Below, piece by piece: positions 47,119-56,099 of a stretch of DNA of 64,000 bases (position 1 is the first letter of the stretch; every line of letters starts with the position of its first letter). The notes beneath the pieces were generated by a model. The model worked only from the letters and a program-made list of their open reading frames with translations. It had not been told where the DNA came from and did not search any database. The stretch spans positions 4,696,644 through 4,760,643 of the forward strand of contig OY969786.1 in NCBI GenBank assembly GCA_963703075.1. The letters run 5' to 3'. This stretch comes from Korobacter sp963703075 (GTDB taxonomy: Bacteria > Acidobacteriota > Terriglobia > Terriglobales > Acidobacteriaceae). The position numbers and the translations under genes are program-made.

Positions 47119-49614
47119 ATGCTCAGCGACCAACAAATCCTCTCTCACATCGAAGGCCAGGCGCATCAGTCCGCCAATTACAAGCAGTTGGTGCGCGAGT
47201 TGCGCCTGCGAGGACAGGACCGCGACCAACTGGCGCGACGGTTGGAGTCCCTGGTGAAGCGCGGCAAGCTGGTGACCGCTGCCGCCGGCCGTTATTCGAT
47301 GCCGAAGGCGGCGCGCAGCCAGAACCTGGTGGCGGGAAAACTGAGCATGCATCGCGACGGCTATGGCTTCGTGCTGCCAAACGACGAGGAGACGCGCAGC
47401 AAGATCGCAGGCGATATTTATGTGCCGCCGCCGGCCATTGGTTCGGCGATGCATGGCGATGAAGTGCTGGTGGAGATTGTTGCCAACAAGCGCGACGGTC
47501 GGGCAGAGGGAAGAATTCTCCGCACCCTGAACCGGGCGCACACGACGGTGGTGGGAACCTTTCACTCCGGCGATCGGATGAATTTCGTGCGGCCCATCGA
47601 CGAGAAGATTACCCAGGACATCGTGATTCCCAAGGGACTCGAATGGCCTCCGGGGCTGGAAAGCGACCAGGAAGGGAATGGTCGCAAGCAGGCGAAAAGC
47701 GCAGAGACGGACCGGGTGATCGGCACCGAGGCACGTCGCCGTGAGTGGACGAAGCTGGACGACCTGGTGGTGAACGTCGAGATCACCGATTGGCCGTCGC
47801 CGACGCAGAGCCCGCGGGGACGGGTGGTGGAGATTCTCGGCTACGAGGACGATTTCGGCGTCGACACCGAGATCATCATCCGCAAACATCATTTGCCGCA
47901 CCAGTTTCCGGCGGACGTGCTGGCGGAGGCGCGGGAGTTCAGCCCGGAGATTCCGGCGAAAGAGTTGAAGCATCGGCGGGACTACCGCTCGTTGCCGATT
48001 GTGACGATTGATGGCGAGACGGCCCGCGATTTCGACGATGCGGTGCTGGTGCAGAAACTGCCCGGGGGCAATTTTCAGTTGCAGGTGCACATTGCCGACG
48101 TGGCGCATTACGTCACGGAAGAATCGGACATCGATCTGGAGGCGCGGCTGCGCGGGACCTCGGTGTACTTCCCGGATCGAGCGGTACCGATGTTGCCGCT
48201 GGAACTCTCGACGGACATTTGCAGCCTGCGGCCGCAGGTGGACCGGCTGGTGCTCTCGTGCGTGATGGAAATCGATCCCCACGGAGAGATTGTTGGCTAC
48301 GAATTGAGTGAGGGCGTGATCCGTTCGGCGGAACGCATGACCTACAACGCGGTGCACGGAATTCTGCAGGGAGACGCGGAACTGCGCAAACGCTATGCGC
48401 CGCTGGTCAGTAATTTCGAGCTGATGCGCGATCTGGCGGGCATTCTCAATCGCAAGCGGCAGAAGCGCGGATCGATTGACTTCGATCTGCCCGAGCCGGT
48501 GATCGAGTTCGATGAACAAGGATTGATGAAGGGCGTTACGCGCTCGGAGCGCAACGAAGCACATCGGCTGATTGAAGAGTTCATGCTGGCGGCGAATGAG
48601 AGCGTGGCGACGTATCTTGAGGAGCGGCGGATTGCGTCGCTGTATCGCATCCATGAGAAGCCTGAGCCGAAGCGGGTGTATGAGTTCGAGACCCTGGCGG
48701 CGAGTTTCGGATACTCGCTGGGAGTCGGCAGCCTTCCGATTGAACGTGTGCACGTGAAGGCCGACAAGCGTGCGCGCTATGGCAGCGGACGCAATGCCCA
48801 GCCGATCGAGATCCCGAAAGAAGTGCACATCACGCCGAGGATGTACCAGAAGCTGACGCAAAAACTTGAAGGGAAACCGGAAGAGCGGATTCTCAGCTAT
48901 CTCATGCTGCGCTCGCTGAAGCAGGCACGCTACTCGGAACAGAACGAGGGGCATTTCGCACTGGCGGCGTCGAGCTATACCCATTTCACCTCGCCGATCC
49001 GCCGCTATCCCGACTTGATCGTGCACCGCATTCTGAAGCAGGTGCTGAAGGAGCAGGCGGAGGAGCGCGAACATGGGGTGCCGGTGGGAGTGGGCGGGAC
49101 GGTGAATGAACTCGGCAGTCCATCGCCGTGGTCGAAGCCGGAGGGCCACGAGCGCAAGCGCGGCAAGAAAGAAGAGCCTCGCGCGGCGCTGGGCGGGCCA
49201 ATCCCTGAAGATCAGCTGAAGCAGATCGCGGAAGAGTCGAGCCAGGCGGAGCGGCGCGCCGACGATGCCGAACGCGAACTGCTGGAGTGGAAGAAGATCA
49301 AGTTCATGCAGGACCGGGTGGGCGAGGAGTTCGCCGGGCTCATCGTGAGCGTGACCAAATACGGGCTCTTCGTTGAACTCACCGATCTATTCGTTGAAGG
49401 TTTAGTGCCGCTGGCGACGCTGCAGGGCGATTACTTCAACTATCACGAGAACACGAAGCAGATCATCGGCGAGCGCAGCCGCAAGACGTATTCCCTGGGC
49501 GACCAGGTGCGGGTGGTGCTCGACCGCATCGATCGCTCCCAGCGGAAGCTGCAGTTTGCGGTGGTGGAAGAAGAGCCGCGACGGACGGAGAAGCGGCCGA
49601 AGCGGGCACGCTAG
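47119..49614 (+). CDS. rnr: Ribonuclease R
   Basis: 3'-5' exoribonuclease that degrades structured RNA. 831 residues. N-terminal winged-helix domain (about 1-65), cold-shock-like domains (VAGKLSMHRDGYGFVLPNDE; GDIYVPPPAIGSAMHGDEVL), the RNB catalytic core with TIDGETARDFDDAVLVQKLP (Asp residues that bind Mg), HYVTEESDIDLEARLRGTSV and HFTSPIRRYPDLIVHRILKQ, then an S1 domain (GEEFAGLIVSVTKYGLFVEL) and a basic tail. A large insert rich in charged residues lies before the S1 domain. A long open frame on the opposite strand is a shadow. Confidence 0.95.
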   Translation: MLSDQQILSHIEGQAHQSANYKQLVRELRLRGQDRDQLARRLESLVKRGKLVTAAAGRYSMPKAARSQNLVAGKLSMHRDGYGFVLPNDEETRSKIAGDIYVPPPAIGSAMHGDEVLVEIVANKRDGRAEGRILRTLNRAHTTVVGTFHSGDRMNFVRPIDEKITQDIVIPKGLEWPPGLESDQEGNGRKQAKSAETDRVIGTEARRREWTKLDDLVVNVEITDWPSPTQSPRGRVVEILGYEDDFGVDTEIIIRKHHLPHQFPADVLAEAREFSPEIPAKELKHRRDYRSLPIVTIDGETARDFDDAVLVQKLPGGNFQLQVHIADVAHYVTEESDIDLEARLRGTSVYFPDRAVPMLPLELSTDICSLRPQVDRLVLSCVMEIDPHGEIVGYELSEGVIRSAERMTYNAVHGILQGDAELRKRYAPLVSNFELMRDLAGILNRKRQKRGSIDFDLPEPVIEFDEQGLMKGVTRSERNEAHRLIEEFMLAANESVATYLEERRIASLYRIHEKPEPKRVYEFETLAASFGYSLGVGSLPIERVHVKADKRARYGSGRNAQPIEIPKEVHITPRMYQKLTQKLEGKPEERILSYLMLRSLKQARYSEQNEGHFALAASSYTHFTSPIRRYPDLIVHRILKQVLKEQAEEREHGVPVGVGGTVNELGSPSPWSKPEGHERKRGKKEEPRAALGGPIPEDQLKQIAEESSQAERRADDAERELLEWKKIKFMQDRVGEEFAGLIVSVTKYGLFVELTDLFVEGLVPLATLQGDYFNYHENTKQIIGERSRKTYSLGDQVRVVLDRIDRSQRKLQFAVVEEEPRRTEKRPKRAR

Positions 49615-49635
49615 GTTAGCGTTTACAATAAGCGT

Positions 49636-49908
49636 ATGGCGCACATGGTGCATTGCGTAAAGCTGGGCCGCGAAGCTGAGGGGCTGGACGAGCCTCCCTT
49701 CGACAGCGAACTTGGCCAGAAGATCTACAACAACGTTTCTAAGCAGGCTTGGCAGCAGTGGACCGAGCACCAGAAGATGTTGCTCAACGAATACCGGCTG
49801 CAGCCGTGGAAGAAAGAGCACCAGGAATTTTTGGTGCAGCAGATGGACGCGTTTTTCTTCGGCGAAGGGTCCGAGGCGCCGAAGGAGTTTGTGCCGCCCT
49901 CGCAGTAG
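49636..49908 (+). CDS. yggX: Probable Fe(II)-trafficking protein (YggX family)
   Basis: 90-residue protein implicated in Fe-S protection and iron handling. MVHCVKLGREAEGLDEPPFD with the single conserved Cys near residue 6, LGQKIYNNVSKQAWQQWTEH, and QTMLLNEYRL-like LLNEYRLQPWKKEHQEFL are family hallmarks. Twenty-one bases after rnr, likely co-transcribed. It is the last chromosomal gene before the tRNA-Pro site. Confidence 0.93.
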   Translation: MAHMVHCVKLGREAEGLDEPPFDSELGQKIYNNVSKQAWQQWTEHQKMLLNEYRLQPWKKEHQEFLVQQMDAFFFGEGSEAPKEFVPPSQ

Positions 49909-49971
49909 CAGGGTGGCTCGTGTAGAATCTTGGTTGATACCCCTTCTTCTCAGCCTTGGGAAGAGACCCGT

Positions 49972-50048
49972 CGGGACGTGGCTCAGCCTGGTAGAGCACT
50001 CGCTTGGGGTGCGAGGGGTCGGCAGTTCAAATCTGCCCGTCCCGACCA
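49972..50048 (+). tRNA. tRNA-Pro (anticodon GGG), left att site
   Basis: 77-base cloverleaf: acceptor CGGGACG/CGTCCCG, D stem GCTC/GAGC, anticodon stem CTCGC/GCGAG around TTGGGGT with anticodon GGG, T arm GGCAG-TTCAAAT-CTGCC, encoded CCA. It is the left boundary of the integrated element: bases 49973-50050 recur at 63793-63870. Confidence 0.95.
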
Positions 50049-50454
50049 TTTTTCAAATCAGTGTGTTACGCGGTCTACCGTCCAGCAGCGAATTCTAAAG
50101 CGAGTACTCAATCCGGGCAAGGAAGTACCGTGTTTCTCAGACTGACATTCTCGCAATGGAACGCTCACACATGGCGGAAGCGGTGCCATGCCCTTTTTGT
50201 GCTTGCCGAGTGGTTCAGGATGAGCGTCCGGGCAACGGAGTCGTGTGATGTGCGATGACGGCTTGTGAATTCCCGAAAGGTCAAGCGCGTCGCCAATTGC
50301 AAGCTCGACATTCACGTGGAAGAGGTATTCGTATGAGCACCTTGCTAGAAATTGCATTTCCGATTGCCGACAGGGGCTAACCCAATTTCCCGCTGACACC
50401 AGCAGAAGCGTCTGCTGCCAATGGCAGGAAACTGTGACCACTTCGATGGGGCGA
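50049..50454. other. Left end of the integrated element, no supported gene
   Basis: About 400 bases. Apart from an arm-type repeat at 50097-50110 it holds only short frames with no family resemblance. One of them, from ATG 50156, contains CPFCAC but ends after 30 codons. Confidence 0.5.
50097..50110 (+). repeat. Putative integrase arm site, left
   Basis: AAAGCGAGTACTCA, identical and in the same orientation at 63740-63753. It lies 47 bases inside the left tRNA repeat. Confidence 0.6.
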
Positions 50455-52737
50455 CTACAGTAAGCAACCGACGAGTTTTAGAGTCCGTTTGATATACCCT
50501 TGCAGCTCCGCGTCCTCCACGGGTTCCGTTGCCGCATTCGGATTTTCGCCGTGGTGGTAGCGGCGGCAATAGATGTTCAGCTCGTCAAGGTCATCGACGA
50601 TTAAAGCGAGAGAATGCGCCGCACCGGCGTCTCGGATTTTTCCGACGATGCTCCCCATCGTTTCTTGCTCACCGAATTGCGTTGGGTAAAGATTTCGGCA
50701 ATAGGCCTCCAGTACCGGCCTGATTTTCTGGATAACGTCGCGCGGGTTGCCTTCTCCGTCTGTAAAGAACTTTTGCAATGTGCTGAGGTCCGCAAGGTAA
50801 CGCGTCTGAACAGCTTTTTCGATATCCCATTCGGCAATCGTTGTGTTTTCCTCGCCGATGCGGGCCATCCATAGGGACTTACGGTTCGATTGGCGTGACG
50901 CGATCCCAGAGGAGGTGGAGGAATCCCGGATCATGAGACAGAACCACCACCTGTGCGCAATTCTGCCCACATCGGTATACCTGGTTGATCGTGTGACTGC
51001 GCCGGAAACCGTCCATACTGCCGAAAGGATCGTCGAACACAACGATCTTATTGCCGAGATTCGCATCCTGCTCCAGTTGGGCAAAGAAAAAGGCAAGCGC
51101 GAGAGTGCTCCGGTCGCCACCACTCAGCGTGTTCTTAAAACTTGGCCTGTCGAGCGGTGTCGCCGAGTCCCCTAGATCGACGGCATTTTGGTTAATGACG
51201 ATTTGATAGTTGGTGCTTGGCGGGCCCCCGCGATATGTGTGCATGGGCGTTGTAATCCTGAAGCTCGCATTGATGCGTTCGAGATACCAATTAATGCGTT
51301 GGCCGTATTGAGTTATCACCTGTTGGGTATGGGTGTCGAGCTGCTGGCGTGCCGTCGCTTTTTGGGCTTCGGCTGCTATCTTTTCACCTTGAAGACGCAA
51401 ATCTGTATCACACAACGCTTGGACATCGCGCGTGTATCGAGCTTTTTGCGCTTTCAGGCGCGCGAGTGCGCTTTCCACGTCGCGAACGTTTGCAGCCTGA
51501 GCCTCGCGCTTTCGCGAGATGATTACGCCGTTAGCTGCGGCCACAGAGGTGTTATAGGTCCCGAAGGATGTGCGCAGGGCCTCGAAATCGCCGAGCGCTC
51601 GCGTGAAGCGCTCGTCGGGAGGCACCGCATCGAGCGGCGTTGCGGCTTTTACGTCGAGCAGCGTCTGCGCGGATTCCTTAAGAGCGTCGATGATTTCTCG
51701 AATTCTGTCGGCCTCTGGCAGCTCCGGCGCCACGACATCGCAATACTGACGCCAGGTTTCAGCTGCATTACTGTTCTGGAATACCGTTTGCTCCAGTGAG
51801 GCCGCCACGCGCTCCCCGACAACGGCTTCCACCTGGCGCTTGAGTCCGGTCACTTGATCTCTCAACGCGTGGTATTCGCGACCGAAGAAGGACATGTAGT
51901 CCTTGATAAGCTCGACTGCGTCTAGACGTTGGCTGCAAAACGGGCAGTGACCGTCCGCGATGTATTGCAGACCCTCTGTGAGCCATTTTCACCGTGCCCC
52001 TGCATCCGGTGGAGCGCAATATGCTTGCTTACGCGTTGCTCCGCGTCTGCCGCGACGTTCGCGAATGTTTTCGCTAATAGTTCTGCGAAGGCTGCCGGAA
52101 AGACAGGAACGGTTAGTACGGCAAGACCCGCTTTCTGCTGTAGCTGGGTGGCCTGACGCGCGGCGTGCAATTCCTGCTCTTTGGCTGCGATGTTGGCATC
52201 AATCTCCGGATCAGTCGCGAGGCCGAGGAAGGCTTCCACGCTCATGCCCGGTGGCAAATGGCGTTCCATTTGTATCCGGTTATCCCGAATTTCTGTGTTT
52301 TTGGCTCTGATTTGATTTTCGAGTTCCTCAAGACCCGCTGCAAGCGCCACGCCTTGCGCGCCAATGATGATTCGGTACAGGTTCCGGCGGTGTTCCGTAT
52401 CGACCGCATCCCCTGCAAAGACGTTTTCGCGGATGTAGGTACCGTCGAATATGGCGATGTCCGGACCGGCGCCATTCCATGTGCCATTGCGAAAGGCTAT
52501 GTTCCCCGCCGTTGTTAGAACCTGTATCTCGGGAGGAGCTTGGGCCCCGAGCGTGGCCCTGCCAATTACGATGGCGGGCGTGTTCGTGCAAAGGGATCTG
52601 AATATGTCGCAGAGAGTCGTTTTACCTCGAGCGTTCTCAGCAAACACAAGTGTGTATCGCCGAAAAGTTACATCGCCGCTGGCGGCGCAATTTTTGAATC
52701 GTCCCACGTTCTTAATCGAGATTATTCGTTGTAGCAT
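50455..52737 (-). pseudogene. RloC/PrrC-like ABC-type ATPase with putative nuclease tail, broken by two frameshifts
   Basis: Joining three overlapping frames gives a 760-residue protein. N terminus: LQRIISIKNVGRFKNC and a P-loop-like FAENARGKTTL (about 32-42). Middle: coiled coil with a CPFC zinc-hook-like motif at 265-268. C-terminal ATPase half: LSGGDRSTLALAFFFAQL signature and Walker B IVVFDDPFGSMD. Tail: IRPVLEAYCRN (R-x3-E), then His 31 residues beyond the Glu, and YCRRYHHGEN, compatible with the HEPN RNase tail of PrrC/RloC anticodon nucleases. Breaks: T-run at 51986-51989 is one base short, and the GG at 50883-50884 has one extra. Each frame continues sensibly across the repair, so the gene may be intact in nature. 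AAA_13 ATPase is well supported; nuclease function is inference. Confidence 0.72.
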
Positions 52738-53227
52738 TATTCCGACCTTCCGCGCGGTCGGGCCTTCAATTCCGCCCTTCCGCCGCCTTCGCCCGAAACT
52801 GATGGTTTCGCGATGTTGGTGCGGATAGGACTGTCCCGACGACTACGTCCGCGATACCGTGCCTTTTTCTTGAATCGTACTCTGGAGATATGGGAAGTCA
52901 AAGAGTTGACTTCCGAATGCTGATTCTTGATGGTGCGCCGTATTTCGCGTATGCGATGACTTAAGTCTCAGCGAAGTTCCAGCTGTCAAGGAATGCGACG
53001 CGTCCCGGCATGATAGCATCTAAAAACTCGGTATCTATTGTGTCCGGGGAGGTGGTTCTCTTGGACCATATCAGTACAATTCTGTTAGTTCTCGCCTTCC
53101 TTACCAAGCTGGTCGATTTTTTCAGCAATCTCCTCAAGCTTATAGAAAAAACTTTGGTGGTTCTGGTTTCGCTAAACCAGAACGCCGCTGTAAGTGTCTG
53201 AGCCCGTTGGTCGTAGCCTGACTCTCT
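52738..53227. other. Spacer of about 490 bases with no confident gene
   Basis: Lies between the divergent RloC-like gene and the 53228 gene, so it should hold both promoters. Two short opposed frames overlap in it; only the plus-strand one has a protein-like hydrophobic pattern and is listed separately. Confidence 0.4.
53010..53201 (+). CDS. Possible small hydrophobic protein, 63 residues
   Basis: MIASKNSVSIVSGEV is followed by ISTILLVLAFLTKLVDFFSN and LLKLIEKTLVVLVSLNQNAA: a hydrophobic helix then an amphipathic one. No clear ribosome site. It could be a small membrane peptide of the island, or chance; an opposing 90-codon frame overlaps it. Confidence 0.22.
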   Translation: MIASKNSVSIVSGEVVLLDHISTILLVLAFLTKLVDFFSNLLKLIEKTLVVLVSLNQNAAVSV

Positions 53228-53785
53228 ATGCAAAACGAAAATGAAACGATAGATTTTCGCGAGAACCTCCGCTTAAGGTTGGACGCGTTAAAGCACGATG
53301 AAGAGAAGGCTACTCAGAAGCGCCGCGAAGGCAGGAAAGTTGGGGAGCTGAGCTCGAGTCTGATCGAAAAGCTGGGCAATTGCAATCGTCTGCAGCTTCA
53401 GTCGGTCAAGAAGCTTTGCGACAAGCTCACCGCAGAGCACAAACATCCGCCTGACCCCTTCCGTTGCCGCAAAGCATTCCAAGAAGAGATACTGATCTCC
53501 GTTTGTGTGAAAAACAAACGCTACCAACTTGAAATACGGCGATCTGCGCTTAAACGCACGGGGATATATTTTCAGCGACCATGCTTGTATGTCTACTACA
53601 GGGATGGGGCATACGTACATGCGGACTATTACGGCATGAAGGAGAATTGGAAGGGGAAGCATGTTCCTCGTAAAGTCAGGACCGAGGCAGCGCCTTATCT
53701 TCGGGAATCTGTTTTTCTGCAATTGAGCAAGAAGATCATATCCGAATACGAATCGGGAAAACGCAAGTTACCACCAATCAGCTAG
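53228..53785 (+). CDS. Hypothetical protein of the island, 185 residues
   Basis: Soluble, basic protein beginning MQNENETIDFRENLRLRLDA. The first about 75 residues are helical and charged, possibly a coiled coil (EEKATQKRREGRKVGELSSS). The rest looks more globular: KAFQEEILISVCVKNKRYQL, RPCLYVYYRDGAYVHADYYG. I recognise no family. Divergent from the RloC-like gene, and 27 bases ahead of the next gene on the same strand. Confidence 0.6.
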   Translation: MQNENETIDFRENLRLRLDALKHDEEKATQKRREGRKVGELSSSLIEKLGNCNRLQLQSVKKLCDKLTAEHKHPPDPFRCRKAFQEEILISVCVKNKRYQLEIRRSALKRTGIYFQRPCLYVYYRDGAYVHADYYGMKENWKGKHVPRKVRTEAAPYLRESVFLQLSKKIISEYESGKRKLPPIS

Positions 53786-53812
53786 ACGACACCAAAATTC
53801 GCGGTCGGATCT

Positions 53813-54510
53813 TTGCCTCGGGCGCGAGACGGAAGCCGTGGCTATAACTGTCAGCAACTCTGTGAACGGTATCCGGTGCTGTACCACATGGCTCGGCTTG
53901 GGCGCTGGCCCGGTATGCAGCGCCACGGCCTGCTCAGCACCCGGAGCCTGTTGGATCGTTTCGAAGTCCCAGGGCCCTTGCGGTCTGAGATACTGAGTGT
54001 TCAGCGTTGTTCATCTTTGCGGATAGCACATCCAGTGCACGGCAACGCGGTGATACGCGATCAGAAACCGTTGTCGGCGAAAAAGCTAGCCTCTTGCCTC
54101 ACCGACTGTGATGTTGCGTCGTGGTTCCGAACCCTGAATGAGCGAGTATTTTTTTGGCTGAACTTTGATCGATTGATTACGCTGATGTCCGCCGCAGAAT
54201 ATATTGGCAAGCCGCACACGGTCCTCTACGTCGATTCTGCGAAGATCGTTTCGGAGTACTCAGAGCACCTTGAACTTGCTCACATGAATACGGGAAACAC
54301 TCGCCCTTTCGCTCACCCGCGAGGACGTGAGACTTTTCGGAAGCTGCACGAATATCCGTACGAGCAGCGTAGGCGTCTCCCCGACTATTCGGCGATCGTC
54401 GAGCTAACCGTGCTTCAAGGAGTGCCCAACATCTCCAACTTCGTCACCCGGGTCGAACACGCAATGATCGGGGCTATCAACAAATCGAATCTCTCTACGA
54501 GCCACCGTAG
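53813..54510 (+). CDS. Uncharacterised protein (DUF7002-like), frameshift near its 3' end
   Basis: From TTG 53813: CERYPVLYHMARLGRWPGMQ, RHGLLSTRSLLDRFEVPGPL, NAVIRDQKPLSAKKLASCLT, VFFWLNFDRLITLM, and MNTGNTRPFAHPRGRETFRK. This sequence pattern belongs to a widespread unknown family that I recall as DUF7002 (recall, not checked). As written, the frame runs to 54649, overlapping the opposite-strand gene with non-protein-like text. If the G run at 54470-54473 gains one base, the end becomes RVEHAMIGGYQQIESLYEPP and stops at 54510, which removes the overlap and gives a 232-residue protein. TTG start uncertain. Confidence 0.68.
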
Positions 54511-54549
54511 AAATCATTTCCGACGCCAAGATCAGTGCGCAATGGCGAG

Positions 54550-55302
54550 TCACTTCCCCGATTTCTTAGCGCGACGTCGCTCTGCCCGCTTTTCCATTTG
54601 TTCTTTCTGCCGTTTCTTGCGCTGCGATACCAAATGTCCGCAATACTGACTGCAAAATATCCGCACGTGCTTCGACTCGATAGCGAAAGGCCTCAGGCAA
54701 TCTCTTCGCTTGCAAGTCTTAAATCGTATACCGCGTGCAACGTCCGCGAATACCGTGGCGAGCAGCATGTGATATGCGTCCGTGATCGTTACGAGGCCCG
54801 ATGCGACGCTTTCCAACTCGAAACGCAGCGGAAATTCGATTCCGGAACGTTGAACTAGTTGGAGGCCCGTCTCAGGCCGAGACAATCGAGGCGCATCGCG
54901 CTCCCTAAATTCCCTCTTGTTCAACAGTGCCCACTTGAGTCCCTCTCGAAACCTCCACAAGCCTTGCACGCTAATGGGAACCGGATGACCTTCGCGACAA
55001 TGCCGCATCACCTCTTGCGACCAATGGCCGGATATCTCCATATTCGACCACACACCCACCTTCGCAAGAAATTTCAAGAGTTTAGCGTCATTCCCATCTG
55101 TTATCTCGAAGAACTCGTCGCGACGTTTCCAACCATCCAACTCGGTGAGCTTAAACGCGTCAAGTGAGTCATCAGACAAGACTCTCGAAAACGCAAAAAG
55201 TTGTGCGCTATGGTGACGATCTCCTTCCACCGTGCGCAGCTCCCATATCGCCGGGGTTCTCAAGAATTCGAAGCGGATCGGGATAGAAAGTCTGTGTGCC
55301 AT
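54550..55302 (-). CDS. Protein with C-terminal CGNR-like zinc finger, 250 residues
   Basis: Begins MAHRLSIPIRFEFLRTPAIW at ATG 55302. The body is alpha-rich without a known domain (GLWRFREGLKWALLNKREFR). Near the end is CKRRDCLRPFAIESKHVRIF followed by CSQYCGHLVSQRKKRQ, i.e. a four-Cys finger, then a Lys/Arg-rich tail. This resembles the CGNR zinc finger of bacterial DNA-binding regulators (C-x4-C ... C-x3-C with R-x2-R), though the CGNR word itself is altered. Possible regulator of the divergent gene at 55386. Function not proven. Confidence 0.65.
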   Translation of the reverse strand: MAHRLSIPIRFEFLRTPAIWELRTVEGDRHHSAQLFAFSRVLSDDSLDAFKLTELDGWKRRDEFFEITDGNDAKLLKFLAKVGVWSNMEISGHWSQEVMRHCREGHPVPISVQGLWRFREGLKWALLNKREFRERDAPRLSRPETGLQLVQRSGIEFPLRFELESVASGLVTITDAYHMLLATVFADVARGIRFKTCKRRDCLRPFAIESKHVRIFCSQYCGHLVSQRKKRQKEQMEKRAERRRAKKSGK

Positions 55303-55385
55303 GATTAAGTGGCTAAAACTTGGCTCACCTAAAGAATAGGATCGAAGGAGCATTACGAGCAACACCAAAATCTTATCGGAGCAAA

Positions 55386-56099
55386 ATGATGCCTTCTATT
55401 TTCGGTTTGATTGACCCTGGTAATAAACGCATTTTCCATATCGGTTGCGCGCAGGGCGATCCGACAGCGCAACCGATATCCCTTCCCGCCGCCGTCGCAA
55501 GGAGAGTAGCTGAGATGGCACCAACCCATCCTTCACTCGTGATCTTGCGGACAGTCGAGGCCCACCCCCAAGTTGAATGGGTGAAATGGTCAAAACGATT
55601 CCGTCGGGATATTGTTACGAACGACTGGGAGCAATACGAAAGTATCGCCAAAGCATTTCAAAATTCGAAGCGCGCTAAGCGTGTCTTAGGTGAAGAGATT
55701 CCATCAGACGGAACCAATCAAGCGAGGTTCCATCAGTTTGACCGGGAAAATCCGAGTGTTTTTGAAGAAATGTTACGCAAAGCGCGAGGGCTTCGTGCGG
55801 AAGGACGAAACATATCCGGCGTAGAGGTGCTCGCGAACGACATCCGATATGAAGGAGCGGATACAGAACATTCAGACGGCTACAAGTTCAACAACAACTT
55901 CAAGGCCTATTACGCCCGCAAGCTACTTATGACAGATTCGACACTTTGCGGGCTGTTCGTGGTAAGGGTGTGTGTGTCAGATGACTTGGTGCTCGATGAT
56001 GGGCGCAGTTGGCGTGACTTTGCGAGGGAGCATTCGGATGTTATCCGCTTCGCGGGCCCAGAAGGTGAGCCTGAGGAGGACGCGCAATGGACATACTAG
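55386..56099 (+). CDS. Unknown element protein coupled to the primase, 237 residues
   Basis: Starts MMPSIFGLIDPGNKRIFHIG with GGAG a few bases before ATG 55386. The N-terminal IFGLIDPGNKRIFHIG is reminiscent of a GIY-YIG-type beta-hairpin, but the active-site Arg/Glu pattern is not evident. The C-terminal half has DGYKFNNNFKAYYARKLLMT and LCGLFVVRV. It overlaps the PrimPol gene by 13 bases, so the two are co-translated, suggesting a replication role. Confidence 0.62.
   Translation: MMPSIFGLIDPGNKRIFHIGCAQGDPTAQPISLPAAVARRVAEMAPTHPSLVILRTVEAHPQVEWVKWSKRFRRDIVTNDWEQYESIAKAFQNSKRAKRVLGEEIPSDGTNQARFHQFDRENPSVFEEMLRKARGLRAEGRNISGVEVLANDIRYEGADTEHSDGYKFNNNFKAYYARKLLMTDSTLCGLFVVRVCVSDDLVLDDGRSWRDFAREHSDVIRFAGPEGEPEEDAQWTY

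Noticed and set aside
47074..49149. 691-codon open frame on the minus strand
   Set aside because: It lies wholly opposite rnr, has His/Arg-rich low-complexity text and no domain; a GC-rich shadow.
49402..50049. Minus-strand frame starting MVGTGRFELPTPRTPSEC
   Set aside because: The start is the antisense of tRNA-Pro, a well-known false prediction; the rest is antisense to yggX and rnr.
50058..50441. 127-codon minus-strand frame at the left end of the island
   Set aside because: No family resemblance and no ribosome site; both strands are open by chance.
54511..54649. C-terminal extension of the 53813 gene
   Set aside because: Overlaps the opposite-strand zinc-finger gene and reads as its antisense; a one-base repair gives a natural stop at 54510.
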